This document shows positions 56,028 to 63,878 of a stretch of 64,000 bases of DNA, one piece after another; position 1 is the stretch's first letter; each line of letters starts with the position of its first letter. A program made the position numbers and the translations under genes. The notes beneath the pieces were generated by a model that worked only from the letters and a program-made list of their open reading frames with translations, was not told the DNA's origin and made no database searches. The stretch is from Qipengyuania xiamenensis (lineage in GTDB: Bacteria > Pseudomonadota > Alphaproteobacteria > Sphingomonadales > Sphingomonadaceae), in the NCBI RefSeq assembly GCF_019711495.1, contig NZ_JAIGNM010000001.1:248001-312000 (forward strand). Reading direction: 5' to 3'.

Positions 56028-56064
56028 GATACAATTGAAACATTAAGGACGCCGGCGCGATATC
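56028..56064 (+). promoter_or_regulatory. GAAAC-repeat promoter, site 3 (cysteine synthase operon)
   Basis: GATAC (56028-56032), AATT, GAAAC (56037-56041), then 15 bases to GCGATATC (56057-56064). TTGAAA is the likely -35 and CGATAT the -10. Layout equals sites 1, 2 and 4. Confidence 0.65.
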
Positions 56065-56124
56065 CGGCTGAAACGCCGGCCGCGCATAGTCATGGGCATC
56101 GAAACACAGCCTAGGACCCGCGCC

Positions 56125-57648
56125 ATGAACGCTCCTTTCCCCCGTCCCCTATCCCGTCCCCAAGGAAGCGAAAGGCGCGGGTCCGTCCTCGAACTCGTCG
56201 GCGACACCCCCGTGGTGCTGGCCGAGAAGCTCTCCCCTCCAGGCCGCGAAGTGTGGCTCAAGCTCGAAAGCGCCAACCCCATGGGTTCGGTCAAGGACCG
56301 GCTCGCGCTGGGCCTGATCGAAGCCGCCGAGAAGGACGGATCGCTCAAGCCCGGACAGACAGTGGTCGAGGCGACCAGCGGCAACACCGGCATCGGTCTT
56401 GCACTGGTTTGCGCGCGCAAGGGCTATCCGCTGGTCATCGTCATGGCCGAAAGTTTCAGCGTCGAGCGCCGCAAGATCTTGCGTTACCTCGGCGCGAAGG
56501 TCGTGCTCACTCCGGCGTCGCTCAAGGGTACTGGCATGGTCGACAAGGCCCGCGAACTGGCCGAGGAGCACGGCTGGTTCCTGCCCTGCCAGTTCGAGAA
56601 CGAGAATAACGAGAAGGTCCACGAAGCGACCACCGGCATGGAAATCGTCCGAGCATTCGCCGACGCACCGCTCGACGCATTCGTCAGTGGTCTCGGCACC
56701 GGCGGTACTATCGCCGGCGTAGGGCGTGCGCTCAAGGCACATATGCCTTCGGCGCGAATTGTCGCCTGCGAACCCGACAATTCGCCGGTCCTCGCCTCGG
56801 GTGTTCCTCAGCAATATGCCGAGGACGGCTCGCCCGCTGCGAGCCACCCCCGCTTCCGCCCGCACCCGATGCAGGGCTGGGCCCCCGATTTCATTCCCGC
56901 GGTCACGGGGCGTGCCATTACCGACGGCGTGATCGATGAGATCGTCCCGGTCGCGGGCGCCGATGCGCTTGCCTGGTCGCGCCGCCTGGCCCGCGAGGAA
57001 GGCGTGTTCTGCGGCATCACTTCGGGCGCAACTTTCGCCGCCGCACGCCAGCTTGCAAGCGAGCTCCCTGAAGGGTCGCGCGTGCTGGCGATGATCCCCG
57101 ACACGGGCGAGCGTTACATGACCACGCCGCTGTTCGGTGACATCGAGGAGGACATGAACGAGGCGGAGATGGAAATCTCGCGATCGACCCCCGGTGCCCG
57201 CTTCGATGCCACGCCTGCTGCCGCTCCCGCAGCAGCTGCGCCAGAGGCCGATAAGCGCGCACTCGCCCATGTCGATGCCATTATCGCCGACGAAACGCAG
57301 TCGCTGGTGTTTTTCGCGCTCGAATGGTGCGAATTCTGCTGGTCTGCTCAAAAGCTGCTCGACCTGATGGAAGTCGATTATCGCATCGTCCATCTCGACG
57401 GAGCCGATTATGCCGATCCGGCATGGGGCGGCGACGTACGCGCCGCACTTGCCCAGCGCAGCGGCGGAGCACCGACGATCCCCCAAATCTTCGTCGGTAC
57501 GAAGCACCTCGGCGGGGCGACCGACCTGTTCGATGCTTTCAACGACGGTCGGCTCTCCGGCATTTTCGAAGACGCCGGTATCGCCCACAAGCAGCCCGGC
57601 GTCGAAAACGCCTATTCCCTCCTTCCGAAGTGGTTGCAGAAAAGATGA
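56125..57648 (+). CDS. Cysteine synthase-glutaredoxin fusion
   Basis: A fusion of about 507 residues. The N-terminal part (about 15-330) is an O-acetylserine sulfhydrylase-type PLP enzyme with the Schiff-base Lys in GSVKDRLAL and the TSGNTG substrate loop. After an Ala/Pro-rich linker (about 355-385) the C-terminal glutaredoxin domain has a CEFC active site and TIPQIF. The fused domain could deliver reduced sulfur or protect the product thiol. An ATG at 56092 is an alternative start; the one at 56125 has AGGA at good spacing. It overlaps the next gene by four bases. Confidence 0.9.
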   Translation: MNAPFPRPLSRPQGSERRGSVLELVGDTPVVLAEKLSPPGREVWLKLESANPMGSVKDRLALGLIEAAEKDGSLKPGQTVVEATSGNTGIGLALVCARKGYPLVIVMAESFSVERRKILRYLGAKVVLTPASLKGTGMVDKARELAEEHGWFLPCQFENENNEKVHEATTGMEIVRAFADAPLDAFVSGLGTGGTIAGVGRALKAHMPSARIVACEPDNSPVLASGVPQQYAEDGSPAASHPRFRPHPMQGWAPDFIPAVTGRAITDGVIDEIVPVAGADALAWSRRLAREEGVFCGITSGATFAAARQLASELPEGSRVLAMIPDTGERYMTTPLFGDIEEDMNEAEMEISRSTPGARFDATPAAAPAAAAPEADKRALAHVDAIIADETQSLVFFALEWCEFCWSAQKLLDLMEVDYRIVHLDGADYADPAWGGDVRAALAQRSGGAPTIPQIFVGTKHLGGATDLFDAFNDGRLSGIFEDAGIAHKQPGVENAYSLLPKWLQKR

Positions 57649-59054
57649 GTTCCTTGCCCGACAAGAAAATTGCTCAGCGCCTGCTCGAAAAGGCAGCGCA
57701 ACTGGCGACACGGGGTCGCTACAGCGACCAAGCGCTTGATCCCCACCAGGCTCCGCTCGCAGCACGGGACAGTTTCGACATCGCACTTCCTCGCAGGGGT
57801 CGCGACCCACTCGAAGTGATCGAATCGCTCGATAGTGCTGCGCGTCCCGGCCTCTCCGGCATGACCGATGCCGGCTTCATGAGCTGGGTTATCGGCGGCT
57901 CGCATCCTGCAGGCGTGGCCGCCGATTGGATGGCCGCGGCCTGGGGCCAGAATGCCTGCCTCTACGAAGCTTCGCCTGCGTCTGCCCAGGCCGAGGCGGC
58001 AAGCGCGAAATACCTCCTCGACGTGCTAGACCTGCCGCCCGAAAGTTCGGTCGGCTTCGCCACCGGTGCGACCATGGCAGCCTTCACTTCGCTCGCCGCT
58101 GCGCGCCTGTGCGTGCTCGAGCGCGCTGGCCATGATTTCGAGCGCAAGGGCCTTTACGGCTGTCCCGAAGTGGCGATCTACATTGCCGACGATGCCCATG
58201 TGACCAATTACTCTGCGCTGCGGTACCTCGGTTTCGGCAGCGACCAATTGCACCGGATCCCCTCGCTGGACGACGGAACCTATGATTGCGACGCGCTCGA
58301 GGCAGCCATGGCCGAAGACGATGCGCCCGCGCGGATCGTGCTGGCACAGGCGGGCCACATCATGTCGGGCGCCTTTGACGACTTCACGCGCCTCGCCGCG
58401 CTGTGCAAACGCCACGGCGCATGGTTGCATGTCGATGGTGCCTTCGGCCTATGGGTGCGTGCCAGCCGAAGGTTGCGGCGCATTGCCGAAGGCGTGGAGC
58501 TGGCCGATTCCTGGTCAGTCGACGGACACAAGTGGCTGCAAATTCCCTATGACTGCGGCTTCGCAATCGTGAAGCATGAGGAGTACCACCGCCGCGCCAT
58601 GTCGATGCAGGCGGGATACCTCCCCGAAGGCGAACCGCTGCGCAACAATTCGGACTATGTCCCAGAACTCTCGCGCCGTGCGCGCGGCTTCTCGGTCTGG
58701 GCGGTGATGCAGAGCCTCGGGCGCAAGGGCATCGAGGACATGATCGAAAGCCATTGCCACGCGGCGCACTTGCTCGCCCAGGCGCTTAGGCGGCTGGACG
58801 GCGTGGAGGTGATCAACCGTCAGTGCCTCAACCAGCTCGCTGTGGCGTTCCACAGCCCGCATTGCGACGGGGCTGAAGCGGTGGCGCAGGCGCTCAACTC
58901 CAGCGGGCGCTATTTCGTACGCACCGCTCAATGGCAGGGCCGCAAGCTGCTGCGCTTCTCGATCATCAACGGCGAAACTGGTCCCGACCACGTTGCACCG
59001 ATGGTCGATGAGATTGCCGCTGCATGGCAAGCGATCTCGCGCGCCGCCGCCTGA
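57645..59054 (+). CDS. PLP-dependent group II amino-acid decarboxylase
   Basis: A 469-residue decarboxylase of the glutamate/aromatic/diaminobutyrate type. The PLP Lys lies in SVDGHKWLQIPYD (about residue 294), preceded by HVDGAFG. It overlaps the cysteine synthase-glutaredoxin gene (ATGA), so the two are made together; a decarboxylated cysteine- or sulfur-derived product is possible but not shown. The family's substrate residue cannot be read with confidence. No terminator hairpin follows; GAAAC site 4 begins seven bases after the stop. Confidence 0.88.
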   Translation: MSSLPDKKIAQRLLEKAAQLATRGRYSDQALDPHQAPLAARDSFDIALPRRGRDPLEVIESLDSAARPGLSGMTDAGFMSWVIGGSHPAGVAADWMAAAWGQNACLYEASPASAQAEAASAKYLLDVLDLPPESSVGFATGATMAAFTSLAAARLCVLERAGHDFERKGLYGCPEVAIYIADDAHVTNYSALRYLGFGSDQLHRIPSLDDGTYDCDALEAAMAEDDAPARIVLAQAGHIMSGAFDDFTRLAALCKRHGAWLHVDGAFGLWVRASRRLRRIAEGVELADSWSVDGHKWLQIPYDCGFAIVKHEEYHRRAMSMQAGYLPEGEPLRNNSDYVPELSRRARGFSVWAVMQSLGRKGIEDMIESHCHAAHLLAQALRRLDGVEVINRQCLNQLAVAFHSPHCDGAEAVAQALNSSGRYFVRTAQWQGRKLLRFSIINGETGPDHVAPMVDEIAAAWQAISRAAA

Positions 59055-59060
59055 GAAACC

Positions 59061-59097
59061 GAAACAATCGAAACGAGAAAACCGGCCATGCGATATC
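59061..59097 (+). promoter_or_regulatory. GAAAC-repeat promoter, site 4 (small ORF)
   Basis: GAAAC (59061-59065), AATC, GAAAC (59070-59074), then 15 bases to GCGATATC (59090-59097). An extra GAAAC lies just upstream at 59055-59059. A short gene with a good ribosome-binding site begins 74 bases on. Layout equals sites 1-3. Confidence 0.65.
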
Positions 59098-59170
59098 AGG
59101 GTGATACACGGCCAAGCCATATTCTCCGTGTTGCCGACGAACCGGCGATGCCAAACATTGGAGAATGAAA

Positions 59171-59296
59171 ATGTACGTAAAGACCGAAAACCCGATTCAA
59201 CAGAAAATGAAGCTGGCTCTCGCCGCCACGATCTGCGCGATGACTACTATCAGCAGCGCCGTCGCCATGGTGGTGACACAGGCAAATGTGGCGTGA
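59171..59296 (+). CDS. Small putative secreted or membrane peptide
   Basis: A 41-residue peptide with a hydrophobic segment (KLALAATICAMTTISSAVAM, about residues 14-33) like a signal peptide or single TM. GGAG with a seven-base gap precedes the ATG and promoter site 4 lies upstream, so it looks expressed. It may be a true small protein of the regulon or the N-terminal remnant of a longer exported protein: codons in another frame after its stop (about 59290-59454) read like protein (GPDFCAQYGC). Confidence 0.5.
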   Translation: MYVKTENPIQQKMKLALAATICAMTTISSAVAMVVTQANVA

Positions 59297-59801
59297 TCGA
59301 TCCCTTCTATCGAACGATCACAGAACTTGAAGCGAAGGGCAATCAACTCGCAGGTCCAGACTTCTGCGCTCAGTATGGTTGCTCTTCGCCATTCCGCCAG
59401 TCCCATGTCGTTCTAGCATCTCATGGACTCAATCCGGGTCTCGCAGTTCCATAAGAATTGCATGCGATTTGTGCTTTTAAAGACCCGCCAGTGTTTAAAA
59501 CCGAAGAATCTCGATGCGTAAGCGGAGTGTCTGCTTTAGGCGCTTCGCAGCCTGAAAGCAGACCGTCCGCAATCGGGTCGTTAGCCGACAGACAGCTTTT
59601 CGACGCGAGGGGTCAATAGCGGACGGTTCGCTGTCGGCACCAAATTGGCCAGTCAGTTGACATCTTGGTCACCAACATCGGCTTTCAGGCTCGGTCGGAA
59701 CGACCTTGCATCGCCGAAGAACTTGATTAGTCCGACATATTCTTCTAACCGACCACGTCAGCCAATCCCGGCGTGTTTCTGAAAATGGAAAGGAGCAAAT
59801 C
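59297..59801. other. Intergenic stretch with repeat copy C
   Basis: 505 bases without a convincing gene. The first 160 bases may be the remnant of a protein in a shifted frame. It then holds repeat copy C and ends with a strong AAAGGAG site for the tiny ORF at 59802. Confidence 0.4.
59551..59641 (+). repeat. Dispersed intergenic repeat, copy C (left of RtcB module)
   Basis: Contains CCTGAAAGCAGACC, then CGTCCGCAATCGGGTCGTTA (continuing to 59591), then CAGCTTTTCGAC and CAATAGCGGAC. From 59564 to about 59631 it matches, in inverted orientation, 62327-62393, with 27 of 28 identical bases in the first part. Confidence 0.75.
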
Positions 59802-59903
59802 ATGCGAGCTGTGATCGTTCGTCTCACAACCGATTTCCCGATCCATAATATTCAGGAACATATTGCATGGGCAATTTCCTGTCGGGCGGACAAGCACGCC
59901 TGA
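59802..59903 (+). CDS. Tiny ORF ahead of the RtcB module
   Basis: A 33-residue peptide (MRAVIVRLTTDFPIH...) with an exceptionally good ribosome-binding site (AAAGGAG, six bases before the ATG). It stands about 96 bases before the first gene of the RtcB-PrfH operon and could be a leader peptide whose translation reports ribosome health, or a remnant. No homologue is recognised. Confidence 0.4.
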   Translation: MRAVIVRLTTDFPIHNIQEHIAWAISCRADKHA

Positions 59904-59999
59904 TCTTCATTCGCAGCGGATTGAACGTTGCGCATTTCACAAATCCAGGCCTTTTGCATGCGCAGTGCAAGGTGACCTCCATTGCTATGGAGGGCCGCC

Positions 60000-60488
60000 A
60001 TGCGTTCTGACATGTTCAAAGTCATCGTCGAGCGACCGCGCTGGGGCGCAAGCCATGCGGCGTCGCCAAAATTAAAGAGGACCAAAGATCGCACGCTGAA
60101 GCACATCGGGCACAAGCGCCACGCCTTCGAAAGCGCGCCCTACACAAAATCGCTCAATGAGAACCTTGCTCCATTGGTTCGCTTTCTGCGCAGCCGGAGG
60201 GGGAAACCGTGGGACAACGTTTTCAGCGAGATTTGTGAGCGCCTCGATACGGGGAGCACGGTCAAGATGCACGTTCGCGAGCACCTGGAGGATTTCGTTC
60301 TCACCCGGATCTCAATCGGACGGCACGGCGAGTGGATGTTCGAAGGGGAGGTTCTCGGCGCCCACGGCATTTGGTTCAGGCGACGCGAATTCTTCGTCGA
60401 TCCGGAGGATGGCATACTCAAGGATTATGCCTTGCTAGCCAAGCGATTGCCTGTGGCAAATGGCGAGATTGCAGGAGGGCGGGCATGA
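60000..60488 (+). CDS. Unknown basic protein of the RtcB-PrfH operon
   Basis: A 162-residue Arg/Lys-rich cytoplasmic protein. It opens with FKVIVERPRWGASHA, then has a conserved-looking SLNENLAPLVRFLRSRRGKPWDNVFSEI region and a His-containing segment (VKMHVREHLEDFVL). I know similar unnamed proteins but no function. Its stop overlaps the rtcB start by four bases, so it is made together with the RNA ligase and PrfH. The basic charge suits RNA or ribosome binding. GGAGG sits six bases before the ATG. Confidence 0.75.
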   Translation: MRSDMFKVIVERPRWGASHAASPKLKRTKDRTLKHIGHKRHAFESAPYTKSLNENLAPLVRFLRSRRGKPWDNVFSEICERLDTGSTVKMHVREHLEDFVLTRISIGRHGEWMFEGEVLGAHGIWFRRREFFVDPEDGILKDYALLAKRLPVANGEIAGGRA

Positions 60489-61594
60489 ACGAGGAAAGTT
60501 CGCTTAAGCTTGTCGCGCGCGATCCCGCTCGCTTCGATCCCTTGGCTCTTGATCAACTCGAAGCCACTTCCCGCCTCGAAGGCATGGGCCGTGTTGTCGG
60601 CTTGCCCGATCTCCACGCGGGCAACGGGATCGCCGTGGGCGCAGCTTTCTGGTCTCAGAAGCGCATCTGGCCGCATCTTGTCGGGAGCGATATCGGCTGT
60701 GGCATGGCATTATGGGAGACCAGCCTGGCTGTGCGAAAGTTCCGGGTCGGCAAGATCGAGCGCAAGCTGCACGGTCTTGATGCGCCATGGGATGGACCCG
60801 CAGCACATGCACTGGCCGACGCGGGATTGCCGCCTGAACTTGTCAGCCCAGCTCTCGGCACCATTGGTGGCGGAAACCACTTTGTTGAGTTCCAGGCCAT
60901 CGAGGAGGTCGTCGCGCCCGATCGATTTGCCGAGCTTGGCCTAAAGGATGATTGCGTTCTGATGATGGTTCACAGCGGTTCGCGTGGGCTGGGACACGCT
61001 ATCCTGCAAGAGCAAATGGCGAGGCATGGAACGGTCGGTCTCCATGATGGGACTCCGGACGCTGACGCCTATTTGCAGCGGCACAATCAGGCCGTGGCAT
61101 GGGCGATCGTGAACCGGAAAGTTATCGCTGGCCGGTTTCTTGATGCCCTCGGCATGTCTGGCAAATGCATGCTCGACATCGTGCATAATAGCGTCACACG
61201 GCATCGCGAAGGCTGGTTGCACCGAAAGGGGGCTGCACCAGCGGATTGCGGTCTAGTCGTGATACCAGGGTCACGGGGGGATTTCAGCTACCTGGTTGAG
61301 CCTGTGCCCGACCGTGCGGAAGATGCCTTATGCTCGCTTGCGCACGGCGCGGGCCGCAAATGGAGCCGTAAGGATGCCCATGCGCGCCTCTCTCGCCGAT
61401 ATCGCGTCGCTGACTTGCAACGCACGAAATTGTCCAGCCATGTGATTTGCGAGGACCGCCGCCTGATCTTTGAAGAAGCTCCGGAAGCCTACAAGGATAT
61501 TGCCAGTGTCATTGCCGATCTGGAGGCCACGGGCCTGATCCGGGTGATCGCCCGCCTTCGCCCTCTCCTCAGCTACAAAACGAGGGCGTCATGA
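60485..61594 (+). CDS. rtcB: RtcB-family RNA ligase (RtcB2-like)
   Basis: GTP- and Mn-dependent ligase joining 2',3'-cyclic phosphate or 3'-phosphate and 5'-OH RNA ends. 369 residues, short for the family (about 400-480). Metal and catalytic positions are present: Cys72 (SDIGCGM), His132 (GGGNHFVE), His163 (MVHSGSRG), His234 (IVHNSV) and the guanylylated His287 (LAHGAGRK). Both ends overlap neighbours (ATGA), so the three-gene operon is tightly coupled. Pairing with prfH points to repair of cleaved 16S rRNA rather than tRNA splicing. Confidence 0.93.
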   Translation: MNEESSLKLVARDPARFDPLALDQLEATSRLEGMGRVVGLPDLHAGNGIAVGAAFWSQKRIWPHLVGSDIGCGMALWETSLAVRKFRVGKIERKLHGLDAPWDGPAAHALADAGLPPELVSPALGTIGGGNHFVEFQAIEEVVAPDRFAELGLKDDCVLMMVHSGSRGLGHAILQEQMARHGTVGLHDGTPDADAYLQRHNQAVAWAIVNRKVIAGRFLDALGMSGKCMLDIVHNSVTRHREGWLHRKGAAPADCGLVVIPGSRGDFSYLVEPVPDRAEDALCSLAHGAGRKWSRKDAHARLSRRYRVADLQRTKLSSHVICEDRRLIFEEAPEAYKDIASVIADLEATGLIRVIARLRPLLSYKTRAS

Positions 61595-62217
61595 AAGAAG
61601 CGATACTGCATCTGACCTCCGGTAAAGGCCCAGATGAATGCCGTTGGGTCGTTGCGCAGCTGGCCAAGGCTTTTGCCGACGAAGCCGCAAGGATCGGTGT
61701 GACGTGCGAAGTGCTCGATGCTCAGGACGAGCTACCGGCCTCTCTTTTGATGCGCGTCTCAGGAGATGGGGCGCTCGCCTTTGTAAGGGAGCGGACGGGA
61801 ACGATCCTCTGGATCGGCGAAAGTCCTTTTCGCCCCAGGCACAAGCGCCGCAACTGGTTTGTTGGCGTCGCGCTCGCGCCTGTACCAGAGGACGTGCCAG
61901 ACTTGCGCGACAGTGACATTGACTTCCAGGCGATGCGAGCAAGCGGTCCTGGAGGACAGCACGTCAACAACACTGATAGCGCTGTACGCGCGATACACCG
62001 GCCAACTGGCTTGGTTGCAACCGCACAGGAACAGCGATCACAGCACGCAAACCGCAAATTGGCGAAACTGAAATTGGCAATGGTGTTGGAAGAGCGTCGC
62101 TCAAGCGCGACCGAGCAAGTGAGACAAGAGCAGTGGTCAATTCACCAGCAATTGGAGCGCGGAAACCCAGTGCGCACTTACGCCGGTCCCAAGTTCAAAC
62201 CGAGGCGAAGCCGCTAA
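61591..62217 (+). CDS. prfH: Peptide chain release factor homologue PrfH
   Basis: A 208-residue release-factor homologue without the codon-recognition domain. GGQ at residues 121-123 (SGPGGQHVNN) is the peptidyl-tRNA hydrolysis motif, and a basic tail (QSQHANRKLAKLKL-type, about 148-160) follows. Family knowledge: PrfH frees peptides from ribosomes cut in the decoding centre so that RtcB can reseal the rRNA. It overlaps the rtcB stop by four bases. Confidence 0.93.
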   Translation: MKEAILHLTSGKGPDECRWVVAQLAKAFADEAARIGVTCEVLDAQDELPASLLMRVSGDGALAFVRERTGTILWIGESPFRPRHKRRNWFVGVALAPVPEDVPDLRDSDIDFQAMRASGPGGQHVNNTDSAVRAIHRPTGLVATAQEQRSQHANRKLAKLKLAMVLEERRSSATEQVRQEQWSIHQQLERGNPVRTYAGPKFKPRRSR

Positions 62218-62326
62218 GTGAATGACCGGAAATCGGTCTTCTTGGCCAGAAACGGACAGTCTCCTTTCGGCCCAATAGCTGCCGATCGAAGTCCTTCAGC
62301 GTGAATGACTGAAATGGGGCCGTAAT

Positions 62327-62393
62327 CGGACTGTCCGCTATTGGACCTTTTTGTCGAAAAGCTGCCTGTCAGCTAACGACCCGATTGCGGACG
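62327..62393 (-). repeat. Dispersed intergenic repeat, copy D (right of RtcB module)
   Basis: The inverse of copy C: its minus strand reads CGTCCGCAATCGGGTCGTTA and continues through CAGCTTTTCGAC and CAATAGCGGACAG. With copy C it brackets the RtcB-PrfH operon. Confidence 0.75.
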
Positions 62394-62471
62394 TCTGATT
62401 TATGTATGGCCATCGAGCGATGTAACCCGTAAGCAGCTCTTACAGGGTCGATCGCATGCAGGGAGAATGCC

Positions 62472-63686
62472 ATGCTTCGTCGGCTTTTGATGTTCGCCGT
62501 TTCACTTTCGGCGCTGTTCGTTCCCATTCAGTCCAATGCCCAAGCCGAGAGCGGCGACTTGTTGTTTGTCTGGGTGGGCGACCGAGCCAAAGCAGACAAC
62601 AATTTCATCATTGTTATTGATGCTGATCCGGACTCTCCCAATTACGGCAAGCTGGTTTCCAGCGGGGTGACTGACATCAAGACCGTGGGCGCCCATCACA
62701 CCGAATACGAAATGTCTGCCAACGGGATTTTGTTCGCCAATGATCACGGTGGCAATCGCACGGCAGTGATTGATCTCAATGATCCACTGCAGCCCCGCCA
62801 GATCGGCGCTTTCTCCAGCCTTGGCGGTTTCAGCATGCTGCACAGCTTTGCGCGATTGCCCAACGGTAATGTTCTCGCGACTTTCCAATACGCCGATCAT
62901 GATGGCCATATGGCAATGGATTCGACCAGCGGGGGCTTGGTAGAGATCGACAATGCGGGCAAATTGGTGCGTTCGGTGAGCAATGCTGACCCATTGTTCG
63001 CGGACGAAGGCTTGCTGCCGTACAGTTTGGCCGTGATCGAGGATATTGATCGGGTGGTTGTGAGCAATTCGCCAATGCGCGACGACTTCTTGCTGACCAG
63101 TAATACTTATCAATTGTTCCGTTTGTCCGATCTCGAGCTAATTGGAACATACCGCCTCGATCCCGGACCGCGGCTCAATGGCCATATTTCGCCTCAGGAG
63201 CCGAGGATCGGGCCTGACGGTGCCGTTTACATTTTCACATTGTCGTGCGGCGTTCAAAGGGTGACCGACATCGACACCGCGTCACCCAAGGTGCAACTGG
63301 TTCACCAATATCCGGGCAGCTGGTGCGGTGTCCCCGTCATCATGGGGAATTACATGGTGCAGGCAGTTCCGGACATCCATTCATTCATAGTTCTGGACAT
63401 TTCAGACGGAGAGAATCCAGTCGAAGTCTCGCGTCTTGATATGGGCGAGGATTATGCGGTGCACTGGACCGCAATGGATCCCGGCTCGGGCAGGCTGGTC
63501 GTTACAACATCGCGGTCAGGCCAGCGCTTGCATGTCCTCAAACTCGACGAAGACAGCGGAGAACTGACCATTGACGAAGATTTCCGGGGTCAAGACGGCG
63601 AACCGGGCTTCAGCTTTGCCGAACAGACATGGCCGCACGGCTGGACAGGAGAAGGCGCACCACATGGAGCGGTATTTTCTCGCTGA
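62472..63686 (+). CDS. Exported beta-propeller-like protein (SBP56/YncE-like)
   Basis: A 404-residue exported protein. Signal peptide (about residues 1-25, ending SNAQA). The rest is rich in short beta repeats with the pattern VIDLNDPLQPRQIG, LDISDGENPVEVS and THHTEYEMSANG-like segments, suggesting a seven-bladed propeller of the selenium-binding-protein 56 or YncE type. His-rich sites (GAHHTEYE; WPHGWTGEGAPHG) may bind metal. Function is not known. Start at 62472 follows GGGAG. Confidence 0.7.
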   Translation: MLRRLLMFAVSLSALFVPIQSNAQAESGDLLFVWVGDRAKADNNFIIVIDADPDSPNYGKLVSSGVTDIKTVGAHHTEYEMSANGILFANDHGGNRTAVIDLNDPLQPRQIGAFSSLGGFSMLHSFARLPNGNVLATFQYADHDGHMAMDSTSGGLVEIDNAGKLVRSVSNADPLFADEGLLPYSLAVIEDIDRVVVSNSPMRDDFLLTSNTYQLFRLSDLELIGTYRLDPGPRLNGHISPQEPRIGPDGAVYIFTLSCGVQRVTDIDTASPKVQLVHQYPGSWCGVPVIMGNYMVQAVPDIHSFIVLDISDGENPVEVSRLDMGEDYAVHWTAMDPGSGRLVVTTSRSGQRLHVLKLDEDSGELTIDEDFRGQDGEPGFSFAEQTWPHGWTGEGAPHGAVFSR

Positions 63687-63795
63687 GCGTTTCACATCAG
63701 CTTTTCCGCGTTAATACGACAAGCGTGTATTTTGTCGACGTCCGCTTTCCACCCATCTTACGACGCTTTCACCGAGCTAACGATGTGCCAGGACC

Positions 63796-63827
63796 GGACG
63801 GGCAGCTGACGACCCGATTGCTGACGC
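63796..63827 (-). repeat. Dispersed intergenic repeat, copy E
   Basis: The minus strand reads CGTCAGCAATCGGGTCGTCA followed by GCTGCCCGTCC, a diverged copy of the core in C and D. A GTCCGCTTTCCACCC element lies just upstream (about 63740). Confidence 0.55.
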
Positions 63828-63878
63828 GATAAGATGGCTTATGCTGGGGCTATACTTCCGAAATTTCGAGATAACTGG

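Noticed and set aside
56149-57810. 553-codon open frame on the minus strand opposite the cysteine synthase-glutaredoxin gene
   Set aside because: Shadow of a clearly coding plus-strand gene; no ribosome-binding site and atypical composition.
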